A stretch of DNA of 64,000 bases from an uncultured Spirochaetales bacterium (GTDB lineage: Bacteria > Spirochaetota > Spirochaetia > Sphaerochaetales > Sphaerochaetaceae). Below, piece by piece: positions 37,692 to 46,358 of the stretch. The stretch covers positions 62,001 through 126,000 of the forward strand of contig CASGDQ010000017.1 in NCBI GenBank assembly GCA_949300325.1. Reading direction: 5' to 3'. The notes below the pieces were generated by a model. That model searched no databases, was not told the origin of the DNA, and saw nothing but the letters and a program-made list of their open reading frames with translations. The position numbers and the translations under genes were made by a program. Within the stretch, counting starts at the first letter, position 1, and each line of letters starts with the position of its first letter.

Positions 37692-38506
37692 ACCAGCTTA
37701 TCCAAAAAGATTTCGAGATCCCTGCCGGAAAGCGGATTCTCCTTGCCCTCCAGAACCGCCTTCACAGCCTCCTTCTCCTTGCCGGAAAGGGATACTCCGT
37801 TCATCCTGTGGTTCTCAAAGGCCTCGGTTGCGATCGGACACACAATCCTGACCAGCTCCAGTATCGTCTTGGCATATTCCCTGATCTCGTACTGGGCATG
37901 ATTATCCAGGCGGAGATTGAGAAAATGGAAAAGATTGTGCAGATCCATCTGCCAATAGAATTCAGTATAAAGGCCGAGCGGGAGATCTATTCTGGAAATC
38001 TCGCGGGCAATGCCCATATCCAGAAGCTCATGATAGGTCTTGAATACCGCCTCATGATCCTTTTTCATGAGCTCCTGCACCTTAAGCGCAGTCTCTTCGT
38101 CCACGGCTTCGTTCTTCCTGCCCTGCTTGTTATCCTCGCTCTGCAGCGCTATCTTGGAAGCCTCAGGGATATAGCACTCATCCTTCATCACCGAATATCT
38201 TCCGCTGATCTCGTTCATCCTTCCCGTCCTGTGCCTCACCCACTGCCGGGCAACGAAAATCGGCATCTTCAGATGGAAGGTGAACACCACCTGCTCGAAA
38301 GGCGAAGTATGGTCGTTTCTGAGAAGATAGTTGATGAGCCCCTTGTCCTGGCGGTAGGTCTTCGTCCCCTCTCCGTAGCTTACACGTGCGCTCTGCACTA
38401 TCCTCTGGTCGGAGCCCAGATAATCGACGAGGCGCACGAAACCATGGTCGAGTACCGGATATTCCTTATCAAGAATCTTTTCAGCTTCTTCAACTACACA
38501 ATGCAT
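37688..38506 (-). CDS. thyX: Flavin-dependent thymidylate synthase ThyX
   Basis: 272 residues. The ThyX motif RHRTGRMNEISGRYS lies at residues 91-105 and fits RHR-x7-S; the usual serine at position 96 is an arginine. HTSPFEQVVFTFHLK and the C-terminal RLDNHAQYEIREYAK are also typical. It makes dTMP with FAD and methylene-tetrahydrofolate. The ribosome binding site GGAG precedes the ATG, and it lies 10 bp after rsmE. It converges with the SPL-like gene, overlapping by 4 bp. Confidence 0.93.
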   Translation of the reverse strand: MHCVVEEAEKILDKEYPVLDHGFVRLVDYLGSDQRIVQSARVSYGEGTKTYRQDKGLINYLLRNDHTSPFEQVVFTFHLKMPIFVARQWVRHRTGRMNEISGRYSVMKDECYIPEASKIALQSEDNKQGRKNEAVDEETALKVQELMKKDHEAVFKTYHELLDMGIAREISRIDLPLGLYTEFYWQMDLHNLFHFLNLRLDNHAQYEIREYAKTILELVRIVCPIATEAFENHRMNGVSLSGKEKEAVKAVLEGKENPLSGRDLEIFLDKLV

Positions 38507-38516
38507 AAAACATCTC

Positions 38517-39224
38517 CTAAATCAACTTCATTTTTCCAAGCACGGCCGCAGAAGCAGCCACTGCCGCAGTCTCGGTCCGGAGGATGCGCCTGCCAAGCAG
38601 GACAGGGGAAAACCCGGAGTCGAGAAATATCCTGCGCTCCCTATCGCTCCAGCCGCGTTCCGGGCCGATAGCAATCACAGCCGAACCCGGGGCAAGGTCC
38701 CCGTCAAAGACGCTCCTGCTTCCGGCGATGTTGTCAAACAGCAGCAGATTATCCCCCTTGCAGGAAGAGACTGCATCTGAGACGCTGGAGGCGAAAGAAA
38801 CCTCCATGACCCCGGTGAACCCGGACTGCATGACTCCGTCATCGACTATCTCGCGCCAAAGCCCTTCGGTATAAAGACCTGACTGGGCATAGCTTTTTTC
38901 TCCCAGGTCGGAAGCTGTGAGGACAAGGCGCGAGAGCCCCATGCTTGCAAGCTCCCGCAGCATCCTGCGCATGCATATCGGCCTGACCTGGGCAAGAATC
39001 ATCGTAAGAGGGAAAAGATGGGACCCATCCTCTTTCTTTTCAGATGAGAAGGTTATACCCTTTTCATCTATCTTTTCAACCTTGCAGGATAAAAAACAGG
39101 AATTCCTGATTCCAGCCTTGAAACAATCCCCCCTTTTAAGATGAAGGACCTTGAGCATATGCTCGGCTCTTTTATCGCCAAATGGGATGAAGGATTGCCC
39201 TTCGTCCAAAAGGATCACATTCAC
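38517..39224 (-). CDS. rsmE: 16S rRNA m3U1498 methyltransferase RsmE
   Basis: 235 residues. The N-terminal PUA-like domain (EHMLKVLHLKRGDCF) is followed by a SPOUT knot: AVIAIGPERGWSDRERRIF and LGRRILRTETAAVAA near the C-terminus, both diagnostic. It methylates U1498 of 16S rRNA. The start codon lies immediately after the malQ stop, so it is translated from the malQ transcript together with thyX. Confidence 0.92.
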   Translation of the reverse strand: MNVILLDEGQSFIPFGDKRAEHMLKVLHLKRGDCFKAGIRNSCFLSCKVEKIDEKGITFSSEKKEDGSHLFPLTMILAQVRPICMRRMLRELASMGLSRLVLTASDLGEKSYAQSGLYTEGLWREIVDDGVMQSGFTGVMEVSFASSVSDAVSSCKGDNLLLFDNIAGSRSVFDGDLAPGSAVIAIGPERGWSDRERRIFLDSGFSPVLLGRRILRTETAAVAASAAVLGKMKLI

Positions 39225-40733
39225 TTAAGCCCTTCCATACAGCTTGATCATGTAATGCAGGCGGTGCCAGTTATCGCTGTCAAGCGCGCTTCTTTCCATT
39301 CTCCAGGACCAGTTGCTTCCTCCGCAGGTGGCAGGCACGTTCATCCTGGCATCAGCGCCAAGCATCAGCAGATCCTGCATAGGGATGATGGCATAGGATG
39401 CGTTGCTCATCAAAAGATGGCGGATCATCTGCCATGCGACCTGGTCATCCGGGCATTCGAGATATCTTCTGACAAGATCCCTTGAGGCATCGTCGAGACC
39501 GTCATACCAGCCGACCGTGGTATTGTTGTCGTGGGTTCCAGTGTAGGCCACGGAATTCTTTCCGATATTATGAGGCAGATATGCATTGTCGGCATCGAAT
39601 TCCCCTTCGCTGTCGAAGCCGAAGGCAAACTGCAGTATCTTCATTCCTGGAAGATTGTTCTCATCGCGCAGAGCCTCAACTTCCGGCGTAATGACCCCGA
39701 GGTCCTCGGCAATAAGCGGCAGATTATCTCCAAGCGCGTCCTTGAGGGCCTTGAGCAGCTGCCTGCCGGGGCTCTTCACCCATTTGCCGTTGATCGCAGT
39801 CTCTTCCCCTCTCGGGATTTCCCAGCAGGCCTCAAAGCCCCTGAAATGATCGATCCGAACGATATCGCACAGCTTGAGGGCTTCCTTCATGCGGGAAATC
39901 CACCATGCAAAACCAGTCTTCTCATGCTCGCTCCAGCGATAAAGGGGATTGCCCCAAAGCTGGCCGGTGGCGCTGAACGCATCAGGCGGCACTCCTGAAG
40001 AAGCTTCCTGCATGCCATCCTCGTCTATCTTTAAGAGCTTGGTATTGGTCCATGCATCGACGCTGTCGGGAGCTACAAAGATCGGGACATCACCCACGAT
40101 CCTTATTCCGAGCCCGTTGGCATAAGCCTTCAGGGAAAACCATTGCTTGCGGAAGAAATACTGCATGACGCGCCATAGCTCGATCTCATCGCTGTATTCC
40201 TTCCTCGCCTTCTCAAGAGCTTCGGGCTTACGGATCCTCAGATCGCGGTCCCAGACACAGAACCACCTCGAATCGCCATATTTCTCGCAAAGCACCTGGT
40301 AAAGCGCGTAATCATCAAGCCACCAGGCTTCGTCTGAGACGAACTGCTCATACTCCTTTTTTTCCGCACCGCTCTTCAGAAAAGCCTTAGCGGCCTTTCT
40401 TATGAGAGGCATCTTGATCTCCCGTGCAAGCCCGTAATCCACACGACCGGGCACATCGCCTCCCGTAAGCGCATCCTCTATCTCGAGATAGCCATCTAGA
40501 TAAAGCTGGCGCACGTCTATCAGAAGCTCGTTGCCTGCAAACGTGGAACGGGATGCATACGGGCTGTCTCCGTATCCTGTAGGCCCGAGAGGAAGGATCT
40601 GCCAGATCCTGACCTTGTTCTCCGCGGCCTTATCGAGAAAATCCCTCGCCGTCTGTCCGATATCCCCTACGGGATAAGGCGACGGGAAACTTGTAGGATG
40701 TATCAATATTCCTGTAAACCTGTCTTTGCTCAT
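39225..40733 (-). CDS. malQ: 4-alpha-glucanotransferase
   Basis: 502 residues, GH77 family. ILIHPTSFPSPYPVGDIG and ILPLGPTGYGDSPY at the N-terminus, GDVPIFVAPDSVDAW, the nucleophile region VRIDHFRGFE, the acid/base LIAEDLGVITPEV and the late Asp in AYTGTHDNNTTVGW are all in order. It rearranges maltodextrins in the cytoplasm. TTGCCT and TATACT, 17 bp apart, form a promoter whose -10 ends six bases before the ATG. It heads malQ-rsmE-thyX. Confidence 0.96.
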   Translation of the reverse strand: MSKDRFTGILIHPTSFPSPYPVGDIGQTARDFLDKAAENKVRIWQILPLGPTGYGDSPYASRSTFAGNELLIDVRQLYLDGYLEIEDALTGGDVPGRVDYGLAREIKMPLIRKAAKAFLKSGAEKKEYEQFVSDEAWWLDDYALYQVLCEKYGDSRWFCVWDRDLRIRKPEALEKARKEYSDEIELWRVMQYFFRKQWFSLKAYANGLGIRIVGDVPIFVAPDSVDAWTNTKLLKIDEDGMQEASSGVPPDAFSATGQLWGNPLYRWSEHEKTGFAWWISRMKEALKLCDIVRIDHFRGFEACWEIPRGEETAINGKWVKSPGRQLLKALKDALGDNLPLIAEDLGVITPEVEALRDENNLPGMKILQFAFGFDSEGEFDADNAYLPHNIGKNSVAYTGTHDNNTTVGWYDGLDDASRDLVRRYLECPDDQVAWQMIRHLLMSNASYAIIPMQDLLMLGADARMNVPATCGGSNWSWRMERSALDSDNWHRLHYMIKLYGRA

Positions 40734-40739
40734 GCAGTC

Positions 40740-40768
40740 AGTATAAAATCAAAAAGGCCGAAAGGCAA
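40740..40768 (-). promoter_or_regulatory. Promoter of malQ-rsmE-thyX (leaderless type)
   Basis: On the minus strand TTGCCT (40763-40768), a 17-bp spacer and TATACT (40740-40745), then six bases to the ATG. No Shine-Dalgarno fits between. Confidence 0.6.
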
Positions 40769-40827
40769 ACCGGAGATGCCATATTTTTGATTTACATTTA
40801 AACCTTTTGTGGTAAAATGAAATCACT

Positions 40828-41334
40828 ATGGGAGATAAACCAAACAGCGGTTTCCTGATAGGCGAAAGGGTTGTCTATCCGACACATGGCGTCGGGGTCA
40901 TAAACGATATAACGGACAAAAATGTTTCAGGGACTGTGACAAGGTATTATGTGATCACGATCCCAAGCCTTGACATGAACATCCTTCTTCCTGTATCAAA
41001 TGCGGAGGAGCTCGGACTAAGACGTTTGAGCACCAAAAAAGACACGGAAGCCGCACTATCATCCCTCTCGGAAAGAAAGGAACTGAAAACCAGCGATTGG
41101 AAGGCCAGGCAGACCATACAGATGTCCATGCTCAAGACCGGCCTGATCTCAAACGTGGCCGCAGTCGTCAACCTTCTATACAACAGACAGAAGACACGGG
41201 ATCTGCCGGTGCAGGAAAGACGTCTTTTTGAAAATGCGCTCACCCATCTTGTGGACGAGACGAGCTATGTGCTTGGAATGGATGCCGAGACGGCGCGCAG
41301 AAAAATCTTCAGCAGATTGGAAAGGATCCAGTAG
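40828..41334 (+). CDS. CarD/CdnL-family transcription factor
   Basis: 168 residues. The N-terminal RNA-polymerase-binding Tudor-like domain reads GERVVYPTHGVGVINDI; the C-terminal helical half includes SLSERKELKTSDWKARQ and LVDETSYVLGM. CarD stabilises open complexes, mainly at rRNA promoters. It is followed by ispD with a 1-bp overlap, an order known in several spirochaetes and firmicutes. TAAAAT lies nine bases before the ATG. Confidence 0.9.
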   Translation: MGDKPNSGFLIGERVVYPTHGVGVINDITDKNVSGTVTRYYVITIPSLDMNILLPVSNAEELGLRRLSTKKDTEAALSSLSERKELKTSDWKARQTIQMSMLKTGLISNVAAVVNLLYNRQKTRDLPVQERRLFENALTHLVDETSYVLGMDAETARRKIFSRLERIQ

Positions 41335-42131
41335 TGAACAGATTCCCACTCTTTGCCGCGGTGATCACAGCCGCAGGCAAATCAGAACGTTTCAATAAAA
41401 ACAGCACGCATCAGGTAAAAAAGGAATATCTCTCAATCGACGGGCACACTGTGCTCTACCGCGCCTGCGAACCTTTTTTCGAGATTCCGGGCCTTGCGGC
41501 GGTGTGCATCACATGCCCCGAAGGATGCGAGGATGAGACATTCATCGCGCTTGAAGACCTAACGGATGTCAACACCATACCGTTTCTGATAATCCCCGGA
41601 GGCAAGACGCGCCAAGAGAGCGTAAGGACCGCGCTTGAGAGAATCGACAGCCTTTCCTTGGATATAGAATACGTTGCAATCCAAGATGGGGCCAGACCCT
41701 ACCTCACCCCAGATCTTGCCATCTCCACGCTTGCAACCGCTACCGTGTGCGGGGCAGCAGCTCCCGCAATCAGGATAACCGACAGCGTCAAAAAGTTAGG
41801 CAAGGATGGCTTCATATATGAAAACGTCGACAGAAGCGAGCTCATAAGGGTCCAGACCCCGCAGGTATTCCGTTTCAAGGATATCCTAAAAGCCCATGAG
41901 GAGGCTGCTGCGGATGGAGCCTTTGACGACATCGAACTGTATATAAACGCCGGCTTCAGATGCACCGTCGTACAGGGAAGCGAGGAAAATAAGAAGATAA
42001 CATATCTTTCCGACATCCCCGATGCTGAGGCGCAGATCGAAGAGTACGTCAAAAAGCGCGAAGAAGGCAGAAAGAGCGCCGCGGCAGTGCGCCGGATGAG
42101 AGAGCTGATGATGAAAACGGAGGAAGAATGA
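41334..42131 (+). CDS. ispD: 2-C-methyl-D-erythritol 4-phosphate cytidylyltransferase
   Basis: 265 residues. The nucleotide-binding start is AVITAAGKSERFNK, with VKKEYLSIDGHTVLYRA, AIQDGARPYLTPD and RVQTPQVFRFKDI downstream. The start is GTG, sharing one base with the carD stop. It is the third step of the MEP isoprenoid pathway. A basic tail of about 30 residues (EEGRKSAAAVRRMR) extends past the family core. Confidence 0.93.
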   Translation: MNRFPLFAAVITAAGKSERFNKNSTHQVKKEYLSIDGHTVLYRACEPFFEIPGLAAVCITCPEGCEDETFIALEDLTDVNTIPFLIIPGGKTRQESVRTALERIDSLSLDIEYVAIQDGARPYLTPDLAISTLATATVCGAAAPAIRITDSVKKLGKDGFIYENVDRSELIRVQTPQVFRFKDILKAHEEAAADGAFDDIELYINAGFRCTVVQGSEENKKITYLSDIPDAEAQIEEYVKKREEGRKSAAAVRRMRELMMKTEEE

Positions 42132-42592
42132 GGATCGGACAGGGATATGACATACATCGTCTCATCGAGGGAAGGCGCCTCATACTCGGAGGAGTGGAAA
42201 TCCCTTACGAAAAGGGAGAAGAGGCACATAGCGACGGGGATGTGCTGATCCATGCCATAATCGACAGCATACTCGGAGCCCTCTCAAAGGGAGATATAGG
42301 ATCGCATTTTCCTCCAAGCGACGAGAAATATAAGAACGCCGATTCGAGGATGCTCCTTTACCAGGTGATGAAGGAGACAGGAGCAAGGATAATAAATCTC
42401 GATACGACCATCATCATAGAGCGTCCGAAGCTCAGGGAGCATATCGATGAGATTGTCAGCAGCCTTTCACGCATCCTCAATATCGAACCCGGGCGGATAA
42501 GCGTAAAAGCCAAGACAAAGGAAAAATGCGACGCCACGGGATCAGGAGAGGCCGTAGAGGCCTATGCCATCGTCCTTCTGGATAACAATTGA
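42128..42592 (+). CDS. ispF: 2-C-methyl-D-erythritol 2,4-cyclodiphosphate synthase
   Basis: 154 residues, usual length. GYDIHRL (Asp/His zinc ligands), GGVEIPYEKGEEAHSDGDVL with the further zinc histidine, and AKTKEKCDATGSGEAVEA at the C-terminus are diagnostic. It follows ispD with a 4-bp overlap and acts two steps after it; ispE is elsewhere. Confidence 0.95.
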   Translation: MRIGQGYDIHRLIEGRRLILGGVEIPYEKGEEAHSDGDVLIHAIIDSILGALSKGDIGSHFPPSDEKYKNADSRMLLYQVMKETGARIINLDTTIIIERPKLREHIDEIVSSLSRILNIEPGRISVKAKTKEKCDATGSGEAVEAYAIVLLDNN

Positions 42593-42596
42593 TCAT

Positions 42597-43142
42597 TTAG
42601 CCTTCAGAGCAATCCTTCTTCAGCCGTTTTAAACGGAGCTCAAGGCTCTTTTCTATCTCCTCCTCGCTCATAGTGGGATCCTTGAGCTCCCAATGCCTGC
42701 AGGGGATAAATTGGCAGGAACCGCAGTCCTTATATCCTTTTTCGTTCACGCAGCAATTGTAGATGGAGCAGACATCGGAATTCACATACCGGCTCCAGAA
42801 CACCCTGCCCTTTATGCTTCGGCATCCCTTGCAGGATGAAGGAAAATACGGGCAATCGGTAAGGCAGATTATTCCACAGGGGGTCAAAGCCAGGTTCTCA
42901 TCCTTCCAATACCACCACTTGCACTTCTCTTTATCTGGATTCTCCGTATTCAAATAATAGAGAACCGCCCTGTATAGGTAAAGCTGGCAGCGGTCGACAA
43001 GAAAACCCCTCATCCGGCATTCCTGCTCATAGAGCTCCTCTGCGCTCCTTCCCTTCAGATCCTCCGCATCCGCATACCCCATCTTCAACAGTGTTTTCTC
43101 CGTGGCCTTTCCAATGTTCGGTATGTCTTTTAATGCCGTCAT
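42597..43142 (-). CDS. Cdd1-like helix-hairpin-helix protein fused to DUF3795
   Basis: 181 residues. Residues 1-75 match the Cdd1/TfoX-C type helix-hairpin-helix (LKDIPNIGKATEKTLLKMGY, ELYEQECRMRG, DRCQLYLYRAVLYYLN). The rest is a cysteine-rich DUF3795-like module (TPCGIICLTDCPYFP, CKGCRSIKG, CSIYNCC, CGSCQFIPC). The fusion suggests a nucleic-acid-binding protein carrying a metal site. It has a ribosome binding site (AGGAG) and stands alone, convergent with ispF at 5 bp. Function unknown. Confidence 0.78.
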   Translation of the reverse strand: MTALKDIPNIGKATEKTLLKMGYADAEDLKGRSAEELYEQECRMRGFLVDRCQLYLYRAVLYYLNTENPDKEKCKWWYWKDENLALTPCGIICLTDCPYFPSSCKGCRSIKGRVFWSRYVNSDVCSIYNCCVNEKGYKDCGSCQFIPCRHWELKDPTMSEEEIEKSLELRLKRLKKDCSEG

Positions 43143-43384
43143 AAAGATTACTCCTATCTTCTTTTAAGGATAGCACACCTATACAGCATTTTTTATGGCT
43201 GGATAAAAACAATCAGGATCCCTGAAGACGTATGCGCAAAACTTGTCTGATAAATAATGCCAGAATGCTTTTCCCAGTCTATGCAGCGATTCTGGGAAAT
43301 CCGGATTCCAGCTGCATGAACCTTACCCAAAACTTGCAGATAAAGGAAAAACCTGCTAAAGAAAAAGTGTTTTAGCTTTCAGGC

Positions 43385-43412
43385 TTTACAAAAAGGCGTC
43401 TATTGATGTAAT
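43385..43412 (+). promoter_or_regulatory. Promoter of tRNA-Val
   Basis: TTTACA (43385-43390) and TGTAAT (43407-43412), 16 bp apart, end 11 bp before the mature tRNA. Upstream, 43143-43384 holds no gene I can support; it contains a long imperfect inverted repeat with CCAGAAT and ATTCTGG arms. Confidence 0.55.
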
Positions 43413-43423
43413 CTTGTCACATC

Positions 43424-43495
43424 GGGCACGTAACTCAGTGGGAGAGTGTCACCTTCACACGGTGGAAGTCGTTGGTTCGAATCCAATCGTGCCCA
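43424..43495 (+). tRNA. tRNA-Val (anticodon CAC)
   Basis: 72 nt. The acceptor GGGCACG pairs with CGTGCCC; discriminator A. Anticodon loop TTCACAC gives CAC, on the 5-bp stem TCACC/GGTGG. T-loop TTCGAAT. CCA is not encoded. Confidence 0.94.
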
Positions 43496-43500
43496 TAAAC

Positions 43501-43544
43501 ACAAGCTTGGATGATTCTCAAGGGGATTCCAGGCTTGTTTTTTT
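43501..43544 (+). terminator. Intrinsic terminator after tRNA-Val
   Basis: ACAAGCTTGGA and TCCAGGCTTGT pair over 11 positions with one G-T wobble, followed by seven Ts. It lies 6 bp after the tRNA. Confidence 0.8.
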
Positions 43545-43732
43545 ATGTCTTGAAAACAACATAATCCATACCAGTCTGCCATAATCTTCGAATGGCCTAA
43601 AACTGAATAAAATATACAAAATCAAAAAGATAAACATTTATTTGTTATTTTATGTTATCCTACCTTTATTGATTCATGGACATAAATCCTTAATCGATAG
43701 CCGAATACTTTATCCTTAAAAGGAGAGAGCCT

Positions 43733-46216
43733 ATGGAAAAGATTAAGAAACTTATGTATGAAGCAAAGGCGCTCAACGTCATTCTTCTCATTCTGATTCC
43801 TCTTTTATTATTCTGCACAGGCTGCGAGCAGCCGGACAAAGGCCCGGTTGCAGTCAGCAGCATAACGATATCAAATGAATTGGAAACCAATGCCATTGGA
43901 TTTGAGGAAGGAAAGACATTCAAGCTCACGGCGGACATCCAGCCAGATAATGCAACAGACAAGACTGTCAAATGGGCTTCCAGCAATCCTGACATAGCTT
44001 CTGTTTCCGATAATGGGACAGTCACAATCAAAAGCGTAGGCAGTGTCACTATAACGGCGGAAGCCGGAGAAAAAAGCGCTTCAGATACTTTCGTATTTTA
44101 TGAAGAAGATCGAGGTTATTATGTCGATGAAAATGAAACCAAAAAAACCTACTACATCTGGAATGAATCTGGTCTTCTTGAATGGAATGCATATGTGACG
44201 GCAGATGGAAAATATTCAGATACTGAAAGACTGCAGACAAGCGCAGTCTTGATAGCCAATATCTCCCTGGACAAGGACTGGACTCCAGTGGGATATTACG
44301 ACTATGGCACGGGGATGCAATATTGTTATGCCGGCACATTCGACGGAGGAGGACACACGATCAGCAACCTAGAAATCATTTCAGCAGATAGCGATTACTT
44401 GGGCTTGTTCGGATTGATCGCATATACTGGTGCTGTAAAAAACCTTACATTAAGCGACGTGGAAATATCTGGGAATTACTACATCGGAGGCATCGCCGGA
44501 AGGAATTATGGGACAATCGAAAACTGCAGCGTATCCGGAAGCATTTCAGGAACAACCTATGTCAGCGGTATCGTAGGAGACAATTATGGGTCAATCTCAG
44601 ATTGTGCTAATAATAAAGGAAATGTTTCAGGATCTGGAAATTACATCGGCGGAGTCACAGGATATAATATGGGAACAATCACAGCTTGTTACAATACCGG
44701 AAATGTTTCAGGGTCAGACAACCGCAATGGCGGCATCGCCGGATACAATTATGATGGGACAATCACAAATTGCTTCAATACCGGAAATATTTCAGGGGGA
44801 GGCTTCAATGGCGGCATCGCTGGAGACAATACTGATAACGGGTCAATATCAGCCTGTGAGAATGCTGGAAATGTTTCAGCAGCATCGGGAAGTTTCGATG
44901 GGGGAATCACCGGAAACAATGATGGAACAATCTCAGATTGTTACAATTCTGGAGATGTTTCAGGAGATGAAAATATTGGAGGCATCGCTGGATGCAATAA
45001 TGGAAGAATAGAAAACTGCCAAACATCTGGAATCGTTTACGGTTCATTTAATGCAGGAGGTATTGTTGGAGAAAATCTTAAGACGATCTCAGTTTGCAAC
45101 AATACCGGAGATGTTTCAGGATCCAACTATATCGGAGGCATTGCCGGATATAATATTGGAACAATCGAAAACAGCCAGGCTTCTGGAAGCGTTTCCGGCA
45201 TCAGGTATACCGGAGGCATTGTTGGAGGCAATCAAGGAACAATCACAGCTTGCCGCAACACAGGGGATGTGTCTGCAGATATTATAAAATCTGAATCCAT
45301 CGGAGGAATAACTGGAAACAATGATGGGTCAATCACGAATTGTTGCAATACCGGAAATATTTCAGGAGCCGCCAGCATCGGCGGAGTCGCTGGTTACAGC
45401 ATCGGGGCAATCACAGGCTGTTACAATACTGGAAATGTTTCAGGATCTAGAGACAACATAGGCGGAGTCATCGGATTCTATGACGATGGGACAATCTCAG
45501 ATTGTCACAATACCGGAAATATTTCAGGAGTCGCCAGCATCGGCGGAGTCGCCGGTTACTGCATCGGTGCAATCACAGGCTGTTACAATACCGGAAGCGT
45601 TTCAGGATCTGGAAATTACATCGGTGGAATCACCGGTTTCAATGATTATGGGACAATCTCAGATTGTTACAACATAGGAGAAGTTTTTTCAGAATCTGGA
45701 GGCTACATCGGTGGAATCGCAGGATACAATTCTGGGCAAATCTCAGCTTGCTATAACATAGGAGAAGTTTCTTCAGAATCTGGAGGTCACATCGGAGGAA
45801 TCGCAGGATACAATTGGGATACGGTCTCAGCTTGTTATAATATAGGAGAAATTTCCGGAACAGAGCGGGTCGGCGGCATCGCCGGAGAAAGTCTTGGGAT
45901 AATCACAGCTTGTTACAATACTGGAAATATTTCAGGAACAGAGTCAGAGTGGGTCGGCGGCATCGTAGGAGTCCAAGATAGCAGCAGCGGTATGACGGAA
46001 TATTGTTACTGGTCAGGCGAAACACCTAACGGAATTGGAAATGATCCTGAACCATTTTCTGTAAAAAAGGTAGGCCCAAACGGTGTTACATGGAAAGATG
46101 CAAAAGAAGGCATGAACAATGCATTGAGTGGATACGATTGCCAATACACGAAAAACACCGATGTTGAAACAAAGGAAACGATGCCGCTTATCATCATAGA
46201 AAAGCCATCCAACTGA
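43733..46216 (+). CDS. Lipoprotein with Ig-like (Big_2) domain and about 18 GLUG repeats
   Basis: 827 residues. The signal peptide ends in lipobox FCTGC (C28). A Big_2 domain follows (about 35-120: SSITISNELE, WASSNPDIASVSDNGTVTI). From about residue 250 to 745 run GLUG-type repeats of 25-30 residues with the pattern IGGIAGYN-x-GTI-x-x-CYNTGNVSG; I count 18 plus a terminal one. GLUG repeats form a beta-helix or stalk in surface proteins of gut bacteria. A 162-bp unit is duplicated (45341 and 45503). It follows tRNA-Val and has a ribosome binding site (AAAGGAGAG). Likely a surface-exposed adhesin-like protein. Confidence 0.85.
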   Translation: MEKIKKLMYEAKALNVILLILIPLLLFCTGCEQPDKGPVAVSSITISNELETNAIGFEEGKTFKLTADIQPDNATDKTVKWASSNPDIASVSDNGTVTIKSVGSVTITAEAGEKSASDTFVFYEEDRGYYVDENETKKTYYIWNESGLLEWNAYVTADGKYSDTERLQTSAVLIANISLDKDWTPVGYYDYGTGMQYCYAGTFDGGGHTISNLEIISADSDYLGLFGLIAYTGAVKNLTLSDVEISGNYYIGGIAGRNYGTIENCSVSGSISGTTYVSGIVGDNYGSISDCANNKGNVSGSGNYIGGVTGYNMGTITACYNTGNVSGSDNRNGGIAGYNYDGTITNCFNTGNISGGGFNGGIAGDNTDNGSISACENAGNVSAASGSFDGGITGNNDGTISDCYNSGDVSGDENIGGIAGCNNGRIENCQTSGIVYGSFNAGGIVGENLKTISVCNNTGDVSGSNYIGGIAGYNIGTIENSQASGSVSGIRYTGGIVGGNQGTITACRNTGDVSADIIKSESIGGITGNNDGSITNCCNTGNISGAASIGGVAGYSIGAITGCYNTGNVSGSRDNIGGVIGFYDDGTISDCHNTGNISGVASIGGVAGYCIGAITGCYNTGSVSGSGNYIGGITGFNDYGTISDCYNIGEVFSESGGYIGGIAGYNSGQISACYNIGEVSSESGGHIGGIAGYNWDTVSACYNIGEISGTERVGGIAGESLGIITACYNTGNISGTESEWVGGIVGVQDSSSGMTEYCYWSGETPNGIGNDPEPFSVKKVGPNGVTWKDAKEGMNNALSGYDCQYTKNTDVETKETMPLIIIEKPSN
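45341..45448 (+). repeat. First copy of a recent internal duplication in the GLUG gene
   Basis: This 108-bp segment matches 45503-45610 at 99 of 108 bases, an offset of 162 bp (54 codons, two GLUG units). Other units of the array are much less alike, so this is the newest duplication. Confidence 0.8.
45503..45610 (+). repeat. Second copy of the internal GLUG duplication
   Basis: Partner of 45341-45448, in frame, with nine substitutions. It could recombine with the first copy and change the number of repeats. Confidence 0.8.
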
Positions 46217-46358
46217 TCATCATCGTTCAAGCTTGGCATAAAAAAAGATAGCCTGATCATGAAAGGCAGGCCGTTGTTAATCCGACATATCAGCATCAGC
46301 TGGCCTATTTTTGCATAGGATGGATTTTCCGCCAACTTCCTTTGCCTATAGAGGATAT

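Noticed and set aside
37808..38671. Open frame of 287 codons on the plus strand
   Set aside because: Antisense to thyX and part of rsmE, both solid families; no start signal.
44491..46010. Regular repeats that could suggest a CRISPR array
   Set aside because: Units are coding, in frame and imperfect, and translate to GLUG protein repeats with no constant repeat/unique spacer pattern.
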